A DNA stretch of 10,872 nt from Spirochaetota bacterium (GTDB lineage: Bacteria; Spirochaetota; UBA4802; JAFGJZ01), in contig JAEWVL010000391.1 in assembly GCA_023396665.1 (NCBI GenBank), positions 1 through 10,872 on the forward strand. The letters are read 5' to 3'. Position numbers and translations under genes: made by a program. Below the pieces are notes generated by a model that saw nothing but the letters and a program-made list of their open reading frames with translations, searched no databases and was not told where the DNA came from. Of the stretch, positions 6,877 through 10,872 are shown piece after piece (the first letter of the stretch is position 1; each line of letters opens with the position of its first letter).

Positions 6877-6933
6877 TGAACACGGGTCTTTGAAACAGGG
6901 TTTTCCCGACAGCGCATCATATATTCGTGTTCA
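6877..6933 (+). repeat. 8-bp inverted repeat downstream of the GH12-like gene
   Basis: TGAACACG (6877-6884) and CGTGTTCA (6926-6933) are perfect complements enclosing a 41-base loop that contains a small GGGTTTTCCC hairpin. It lies in the 126 bases between the GH12-like stop and the next gene and may help end or stabilise the GH12 transcript. No T run follows, so a terminator call would be weak. Confidence 0.3.
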
Positions 6934-6975
6934 GAGAGCAATCACGCCGGCCGATAATCTAAGCGGAGGCGGAAG

Positions 6976-7440
6976 ATGAATATTTCACCATTGCATATCG
7001 GCGTGTTCGCCTGCGTTATCGCGGTTTTCACTTGTATCGCTTTCAGAGCCGGCGCCGCTCTCGGTGCGGCTCGCAAGGAGGGCGAGTGGAAAGGGCGGCT
7101 GCAAAAGATACGCCGGGAAATTGCCGACAGTTCGCGCAGCATCATCAGGGGGCAGGTCTCGGAACAGCTCGCGCCTTATCTTCCCGGTTTTCCCTTTGAT
7201 CCCTCCTCTTGCACCTTTGTTGGAAAACCCGTTGACTTTATCGTCTTTCACCGTCTCGATGATCCCGACGAACGGGCGCTCGTTTTTGTCGAGGTGAAAA
7301 CCGGCTCGGCAAAGCTTAACAAAAACGAAGAACATCTGCGGGATGCCATCAAAAAGGGTCGGGTATACTACTATGAGTATCGACCGGATATCGGCGTTTA
7401 TCAGAAAAACGAAACGACGCAAACGGGCGCGTTTCGCTAG
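6976..7440 (+). CDS. Membrane-anchored Holliday-junction-resolvase-like nuclease
   Basis: The 154-residue protein begins with an N-terminal hydrophobic segment (about 8-31, rich in Ala, Val and Phe), then a basic helix (33-50). A compact domain follows the Endonuc_Holl family (PF10107, distantly related to archaeal Holliday junction resolvases): GQVSEQLAPYLPGFPFD (59-75), FVGKPVDFIVF (81-91), VFVEVKTG (103-110) and a terminal KKGRVYYYEY (127-136). E63, D87, E106 and K108 give the E...D...ExK arrangement expected of a PD-(D/E)XK metal-dependent nuclease. The anchor suggests a membrane-bound or periplasmic-facing position, and the real substrate of this family is not established as far as I know. 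GGAGG (6965-6969) precedes ATG 6976. The following DinB-fold gene starts 48 bases later on the same strand, so cotranscription is likely. Confidence 0.8.
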   Translation: MNISPLHIGVFACVIAVFTCIAFRAGAALGAARKEGEWKGRLQKIRREIADSSRSIIRGQVSEQLAPYLPGFPFDPSSCTFVGKPVDFIVFHRLDDPDERALVFVEVKTGSAKLNKNEEHLRDAIKKGRVYYYEYRPDIGVYQKNETTQTGAFR

Positions 7441-7488
7441 TGCCCGCCCGAATATATTTTCGTCGAACGAACAGCAAAGGAGTATACT

Positions 7489-7962
7489 ATGTTTCCCATT
7501 GATCAATACAGGGCTCTTTTAAAAAATTTTCTGTCGCTCATGGGGGATAAGGAGTCCATTAGTGATGTGAGGATCGCCCCCGACAAATGGACCCTCAAGG
7601 AGATGATCGCGCATCTTGTCGACTCGGCCTCGAACAATCATCAGCGCTTTATTCGCCTGCAGTTTGAGAAAGAACTCGTGTTTCCCGAATATGATCCCGA
7701 AGGGTGGAAGACTGTCACTGCGATCGGCAAGTATGACTACAGTCGTCTGCTCGTCTTGTGGAGAGAGTTTAACAATTATCTGCTCTATCTGATCGAAGGA
7801 CTAGATGCCGCCACCTTCGGCAACGTCTGGCTGAAAAACGGTGAGCGATTGACGCTTGATCATTTGATCAGGGATTATTTCGCGCATATTGAAGTTCACG
7901 AGAAGATGTTCAGGGATCGTGCCGAAGAAATCCGTTCCGATATCGCGACGAGACCGAAATAA
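7489..7962 (+). CDS. DinB-superfamily putative metal-binding protein
   Basis: The 157-residue protein fits the DinB/YfiT four-helix fold. It opens with a helix, then APDKWTLKEMIAHLVDSASNN (30-50), the conserved block in which H42 is a metal ligand, and later has LTLDHLIRDYFAHIEVHEKMF (121-141) with H133 and H137 in the HxxxH arrangement. These three His form the usual metal site. Family members act as thiol-dependent S-transferases or detoxification enzymes, or have no known role, so I give no specific reaction. AAAGGAG (7476-7482) lies six bases before ATG 7489, a strong site that fixes the start. It probably shares a transcript with the nuclease-like gene upstream. A long imperfect hairpin begins immediately after its TAA. 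Confidence 0.82.
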   Translation: MFPIDQYRALLKNFLSLMGDKESISDVRIAPDKWTLKEMIAHLVDSASNNHQRFIRLQFEKELVFPEYDPEGWKTVTAIGKYDYSRLLVLWREFNNYLLYLIEGLDAATFGNVWLKNGERLTLDHLIRDYFAHIEVHEKMFRDRAEEIRSDIATRPK

Positions 7963-8036
7963 AGCGGGAACCTCGAATAAGACCACCCGAAATGATTTTA
8001 CCTCGTTTTTTATTTAAATTATTCGGGTTTCCTGCT
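7963..8036 (+). terminator. Long imperfect hairpin directly after the DinB-like gene
   Basis: Bases 7963-7980 pair with 8019-8036 over 17 positions (one G-U pair) with two single-base bulges, at T7973 and T8028, around a 38-base loop. A competing inner stem, ACCCGAA (7985-7991) with TTCGGGT (8022-8028), cannot form together with the outer one. The structure starts one base after the stop codon, so a transcript-ending or stabilising role is likely. No clear T run follows the outer stem; a TTTTTT tract lies inside the loop at about 8006-8011. Confidence 0.5.
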
Positions 8037-8037
8037 G

Positions 8038-8065
8038 TTACTTATGTCCTCTTCAATCGTATAAA
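8038..8065 (+). promoter_or_regulatory. Candidate promoter upstream of the SIMPL lipoprotein gene
   Basis: TTACTT (8038-8043) and TATAAA (8060-8065) are 16 bases apart, with 4/6 and 5/6 matches to the -35 and -10 consensus. Transcription would start about 120 bases before ATG 8190. The leader contains a 9-bp complementary pair, GAAAATCAG (8112-8120) and CTGATTTTTC (8150-8159), with one extra T. Support is weak. Confidence 0.3.
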
Positions 8066-8189
8066 TAACAGAATGCCGCGCATCGAATTAAGAATGTCAA
8101 TTTGCCCTGCGGAAAATCAGCGTTAAGCATTTGTTATTTATTGAACACCCTGATTTTTCAGAGGTGACCATAATAAAAGGGGAATACAA

Positions 8190-8912
8190 ATGAAGAAAAT
8201 AATTTCATTGGCACTGGTCCTTTGCTTTTTCAGCGGATGTGTAAAAATCTATAATTCAGATCCTCAAACTACGGGACGGCTGGCGATATCCTCTTCGGCT
8301 GAGTTGATGGTGATTCCCGACGAGATGAGCATTTCGCTCGGTGTCGAAAAATACGATTCGAAGGTGAAGCGGGCCCGGGAGATGACCAAAGCTGTTGTTG
8401 ACCGCCTCGTCAAGGATCTCGCTGCGCTTGGTGTGACTGAAAAGAATATCGAGTACGGAAGAATCAATATCACCCCGAATTACCCCGAGAACGAATATGG
8501 CAGCAGAATAATCGGTTACACAACCTCGCTCAGTATCACCGTTAAGCTTCAGAATTTCGATCTCATTTCTGACATCGTCGATACCGCTGTCGCTGCCGGG
8601 GTGAACAGTGTGGGCGATTTCAATTTTTATTCGACGAAGATGCCCGAGCACAAGCAGAAGGTGCGCTCACTGGCGATCGAAGCTTCATTGGCCAAGGCAA
8701 AGCAATATGAAAAAGAGATGGGTCTGAAGCTGGGAAAACTCATCTCTGTAAATGAGAATTCCGGCTATCATCCTGACATGGTCGGCAATGTGGTACAGCG
8801 CCGGGAGATGGCTGCTTTCCCGGCCGAAGCCACTATGGAAGAACTGAAACCAAGCCCGGGTGAGATACCCCTGCGGCTGTACATCGATTGCGAATATGAG
8901 ATCCTGAAATAG
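8190..8912 (+). CDS. SIMPL (DUF541) domain lipoprotein
   Basis: The 240-residue protein has a clear lipoprotein signal: KK, a hydrophobic core, and the lipobox FSGC with C17 as the acylated residue. Residues about 30-238 match the SIMPL/DUF541 domain: ISSSAELMVIPDEMSISLGVE (33-53), a long charged helix with KAVVDRLVKDLAALGVTEKNIEYGRINITPNY (67-98), IIGYTTSLSITVKLQNFDLISDIVDTAVAAGVN (107-139) and SLAIEASLAKAKQYEKEMGLKLGKLISVNE (160-189). SIMPL proteins occur in the envelope of many bacteria and have been tied to stress responses, but their molecular role is generally unknown. AAGGGGA six bases before ATG 8190 fixes the start. Its stop is only 13 bases from the end of the convergent downstream gene, so the two 3' ends probably overlap as transcripts. 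Its upstream leader may carry its own promoter. Confidence 0.92.
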   Translation: MKKIISLALVLCFFSGCVKIYNSDPQTTGRLAISSSAELMVIPDEMSISLGVEKYDSKVKRAREMTKAVVDRLVKDLAALGVTEKNIEYGRINITPNYPENEYGSRIIGYTTSLSITVKLQNFDLISDIVDTAVAAGVNSVGDFNFYSTKMPEHKQKVRSLAIEASLAKAKQYEKEMGLKLGKLISVNENSGYHPDMVGNVVQRREMAAFPAEATMEELKPSPGEIPLRLYIDCEYEILK

Positions 8913-8925
8913 GAAAGACAGGAGA

Positions 8926-9708
8926 TCAGGTTTTGAACAGTTCGAGGTTTCCCAGAACGCCCATTCCGAAGAGCGCAAAGTCGTATTTTGTCGGGTCTTC
9001 GGGGGCGAAACGGCGAAGATTGTTGGTCAGCTCCTCGACGGCTTTCCAGTCATTCTGTTTTCTGGATAACAATCCGAGGCTGCGACTGACATTTCCTACG
9101 TGAATGTCGAGGGGAATCATGAGCGCAGAAGCGGGAATATCCCACAAACCGAAGTGCACTCCCCGACCGTCCTTTCGGCACATCCACACGAGAAAAAGAT
9201 TGAGGCGTTTTGCCGCTGAGTTTCTTGTAACGTCTGAAATATGGCGTGTAAAGCGCGGTTCATGATCTGCAGCGAGAAAATCTCTTCTGAATTGCGCGAG
9301 CGTTGAAAATACGCTTTTCTCTCTCGCAAATGTTTTCTCAAAGTAATTTCCCAGAGAACCGTGGGTCTTGCAGATATGACGCAGACAGAGTATTCCGGTG
9401 CGGCAATCATCCGCATTGAAGGTTCTGTGAACAAAGCAATCGAGCCGCATCATATCCTTTGCAGATGCGGAGCGGATAAAATCGCTGGGATTGTTATCCA
9501 TAAGATCCATCAGTTTTGCGGCGCTGTTGATGATCATGCGCCTTTTTCCCCAGGCGATCTGGGTGGTCAGAAATGCGGCCGTTTCGATATCCTCACGTCG
9601 CGAAAAACGATGGGGAATTTGTATCGGGTCATCTTCGATAAACGAGGGCTTGTTGTACATTTCATACGCTTTGTCGAGAAGCGCTTTTAATCTCTGCATC
9701 GTCATCAC
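8926..9708 (-). CDS. TIGR02757 (DUF2400) family protein
   Basis: The 260-residue protein shows the conserved blocks of the TIGR02757/DUF2400 family in order: DPIQIPHRFSRREDIE (27-42), TTQIAWGKRRMII (48-60), PRFTRHISDV (151-160), SAAKRLNLFLVWMCRKD (164-180), IPLDIHVGNVSRSLGLLSRK (198-217) and PEDPTKYDFALFGMGVLGN (236-254). Length and ends agree with the family. The biochemical function has not been established to my knowledge. The all-helical pattern and the PLDIH...PxxPxxYDF arrangement recall helix-hairpin-helix DNA-repair folds, but that is only a suggestion. The start is uncertain: GTG 9708, ATG 9705 and ATG 9699 all lie in frame, and none has a strong ribosome site. It is transcribed divergently from the TetR-like gene across a 199-base region and may be touched by the same regulation. 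Confidence 0.92.
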   Translation of the reverse strand: MMTMQRLKALLDKAYEMYNKPSFIEDDPIQIPHRFSRREDIETAAFLTTQIAWGKRRMIINSAAKLMDLMDNNPSDFIRSASAKDMMRLDCFVHRTFNADDCRTGILCLRHICKTHGSLGNYFEKTFAREKSVFSTLAQFRRDFLAADHEPRFTRHISDVTRNSAAKRLNLFLVWMCRKDGRGVHFGLWDIPASALMIPLDIHVGNVSRSLGLLSRKQNDWKAVEELTNNLRRFAPEDPTKYDFALFGMGVLGNLELFKT

Positions 9709-9774
9709 CGGTCAGTTTGAAATACCCTGCCCAATATTCAATCAACTTACACTTGTTTTAGTAGAGAAAAATAG

Positions 9775-9804
9775 TTGACATGAATAGTGTATTCATTATT
9801 CATT
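9775..9804 (+). promoter_or_regulatory. TTGACA box with abutting palindromic operator
   Basis: A consensus -35 TTGACA (9775-9780) is immediately followed by the exact palindrome ATGAATA-GTG-TATTCAT (9780-9796), which shares the final A. A 7-base direct repeat, ATTCATT twice (9791-9797, 9798-9804), continues rightwards. No -10 better than 3/6 lies at the usual spacing. The palindrome would fill the spacer of the promoter for the TetR-like gene, a classic position for repression by blocking RNA polymerase, so autoregulation is inferred. It also lies about 70 bases upstream of the divergent TIGR02757-family gene. Confidence 0.55.
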
Positions 9805-9907
9805 ATTAGATTAGGTGGATAACAATCCATAAGTTAGCAAGAAATCGATCCCAAAGACGGATCTGAAAGACCTGAAACCCGGATTTTGCGAAAAAGGAAA
9901 CAAAGAA

Positions 9908-10525
9908 GTGGCTCAGAAACTGAAAGAAAAGACAAGAAGCGCGATAATCGATGCGGCGCTTGAGGTCTTTGCAAAAAAAGGCTTTCGCGATGCGTCGATG
10001 AGCGATGTCGCAGGCATAGCCGATGTATCGACGGGAAACATATACCGCTATTTTATCGACAAGCAGGCACTCTATGATGCGGCGGTTCCGGCAGAGACTC
10101 TTGATATGATGCTCGGCGCTCTTGACAGAAAAATAGAAGCCTTTCACGGACAGCCGATACTGTCTCTGTCGGAAACACAGAAGCGTTTTCGCGATGAGCT
10201 GATTTCCATTTTGGCAGCAAATCCGCTGTACTGGGTCATCGTGTTGCGGCAAAGCGGCGGAGACATGCTGGTTGAAAGGCTGGTCAAATTATTTACAGGA
10301 TGGCTGCGTTCATTGCCCCTGCCCGCGGCCGTGGCTGAAAAAATACTGAGCGAAGATCGGCTCGCGCTTATTCGTTTGTATTACAAAAATATCGTTCGTC
10401 TGATGAGCGATCATGTTCTCGATTTCGCAAAACGTGAAGATCTGGCCTCTCTGCTCGGAGACGTTCTTGATTATCATTTGGCCGGTTTGGATGCGCTGCT
10501 TCGAAGTTGGGGCTGCTTTGCCTGA
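9908..10525 (+). CDS. TetR-family transcriptional regulator
   Basis: The 205-residue protein has a canonical N-terminal TetR DNA-binding domain: KTRSAIIDAALEVFAKKGF (8-26), the helix-turn-helix DASMSDVAGIADVSTGNIYRYF (28-49), then the KQALYDA segment (52-58). The rest (about 60-205) is a helical ligand and dimer domain unlike any subfamily I can name, so the effector is unknown. The start is GTG 9908, preceded by AAGGA (9894-9898). The frame is open upstream back to a TAA at 9830-9832 with no ATG, and the family N-terminus fits GTG. A perfect palindrome adjoining a TTGACA box about 110-135 bases upstream is a likely binding site, suggesting autorepression. The EFR1-like gene starts 41 bases after the stop with no terminator between, so the regulator probably controls it as part of one unit. 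Confidence 0.93.
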   Translation: MAQKLKEKTRSAIIDAALEVFAKKGFRDASMSDVAGIADVSTGNIYRYFIDKQALYDAAVPAETLDMMLGALDRKIEAFHGQPILSLSETQKRFRDELISILAANPLYWVIVLRQSGGDMLVERLVKLFTGWLRSLPLPAAVAEKILSEDRLALIRLYYKNIVRLMSDHVLDFAKREDLASLLGDVLDYHLAGLDALLRSWGCFA

Positions 10526-10566
10526 TACAATAACAATTAGCAGTAAACTATTAGGAGAGAATTAAA

Positions 10567-10872
10567 ATGAACTCAAAAGAAACGATTGTCTGTTATTTTA
10601 CGGGAACCGGAAACTCTCTGGTATTTGCTCGTATGCTGGGCGCATCGTTCGGTAATTGCGATATCGTGTCGATGGTCTCGCAACTGCGAAAAGAGAATAC
10701 CCGATTACACGCGGGCAGAATAATACTCTGCTTTCCGCTGTATTTTCTCGGCATGCCGAAACCGGTGATGGATTTTCTCGACAGAACTGAATTTGATGAG
10801 GGAGCCGCCGTGTATGCGGTGGTGACGAGGGGCTTTGCTCCCATGGGCGGTGTGCGTGCGCAGCTCAAGAGC
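10567..10872 (+). CDS. EFR1-like flavodoxin/ferredoxin protein, N-terminal part
   Basis: Only the first 102 residues are in the window; the frame is still open at base 10872. The start matches the flavodoxin-like half of EFR1-family proteins, which join an FMN-binding domain to a C-terminal 4Fe-4S ferredoxin domain. The P-loop FTGTGNSLVFAR (11-22) holds the FMN phosphate; the hydrophobic strand RIILCFPLYFLGMPKPVMDFL (58-78) corresponds to the FPVYxxGxP block, and AVVTRGFAPMGGV (90-102 region) to the following loop. The Fe-S half would lie beyond the edge and is not seen. AGGAGA (10553-10558) precedes ATG 10567, eight bases upstream. It sits 41 bases after a TetR-like gene, so it is probably its target and likely acts in redox electron transfer. 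A plain flavodoxin is the main alternative. Confidence 0.83.
   Translation, partial: MNSKETIVCYFTGTGNSLVFARMLGASFGNCDIVSMVSQLRKENTRLHAGRIILCFPLYFLGMPKPVMDFLDRTEFDEGAAVYAVVTRGFAPMGGVRAQLKS

Noticed and set aside
6985..7506. 173-codon ORF on the - strand across the nuclease-like gene
   Set aside because: It overlaps the conserved GQVSEQL and FVEVKTG blocks of the + strand gene, which has the better ribosome site.
8169..8174. CATAAT as -10 box for the SIMPL gene
   Set aside because: Transcription from it would begin inside the ribosome binding site at 8178-8184, so it cannot serve this start codon.
1..10872. tRNA, rRNA, CRISPR array, transposase or phage attachment site
   Set aside because: I found no cloverleaf with CCA-adjacent acceptor, no regularly spaced repeats, and no transposase or integrase frame; short inverted repeats present are isolated.

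Overview
This is a mid-GC bacterial chromosome segment of about 10.9 kb. It carries ten confidently or fairly confidently assigned protein genes, one small unassigned ORF, and two genes cut by the window edges. I see no tRNA, rRNA, insertion sequence, phage gene or CRISPR array. The two exported lipoprotein-like products point to a Gram-negative-type envelope. The mix of a TIGR02757-type protein, an EFR1-type flavodoxin/ferredoxin, an RsgA GTPase of about 360 residues and a relaxed lipobox would suit a spirochaete or a similar anaerobe-rich lineage. That placement is a guess from family content, not a demonstrated assignment.

Layout. 1-1341 (+) reads as one transcription unit: the C-terminus of an unidentified protein, then an isocitrate-lyase/PEP-mutase superfamily enzyme starting 4 bases after its stop, then an 86-residue hypothetical protein. 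It converges on rsgA (1460-2542, -), a 30S ribosomal-subunit maturation GTPase, and a strong hairpin (1388-1421) lies between them. A 610-base stretch with no convincing gene follows (2543-3152). It contains a 12-bp perfect palindrome and a candidate promoter for a small six-helix membrane protein (3153-3671, +). A second hairpin (3685-3722) separates that gene from a convergent ABC-F translation-type ATPase (3745-5625, -).

A 348-base divergent intergenic region (5626-5973), rich in operator- and promoter-like signals, leads to a probable GH12 endoglucanase with a lipoprotein-like signal (5974-6849, +). Next come a membrane-anchored Holliday-junction-resolvase-like nuclease (6976-7440, +) and a DinB-fold metal-site protein (7489-7962, +), which is followed at once by a long imperfect RNA hairpin. 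A SIMPL-domain lipoprotein (8190-8912, +) ends 13 bases from the end of the convergent TIGR02757-family gene (8926-9708, -). The right end holds a TetR-family regulator (9908-10525, +) and the start of an EFR1-like flavodoxin/ferredoxin gene (from 10567, +). They form a likely two-gene unit behind a TTGACA box that abuts a perfect ATGAATA-GTG-TATTCAT palindrome, a good candidate operator for the regulator.

How the genes work together. Two themes are ribosome-related (rsgA, ABC-F) and two concern the envelope (GH12 lipoprotein, SIMPL lipoprotein), but the genes are not obviously one pathway. The clearest functional module is the TetR-like regulator, its palindrome and the EFR1-like redox gene. 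I did not find a coherent new multi-gene defence or metabolic system. The observations most worth following are the TetR operator, the GH12 enzyme with its upstream palindrome, the PEP-mutase-family enzyme lacking the lyase cysteine motif, and the structured intergenic regions.
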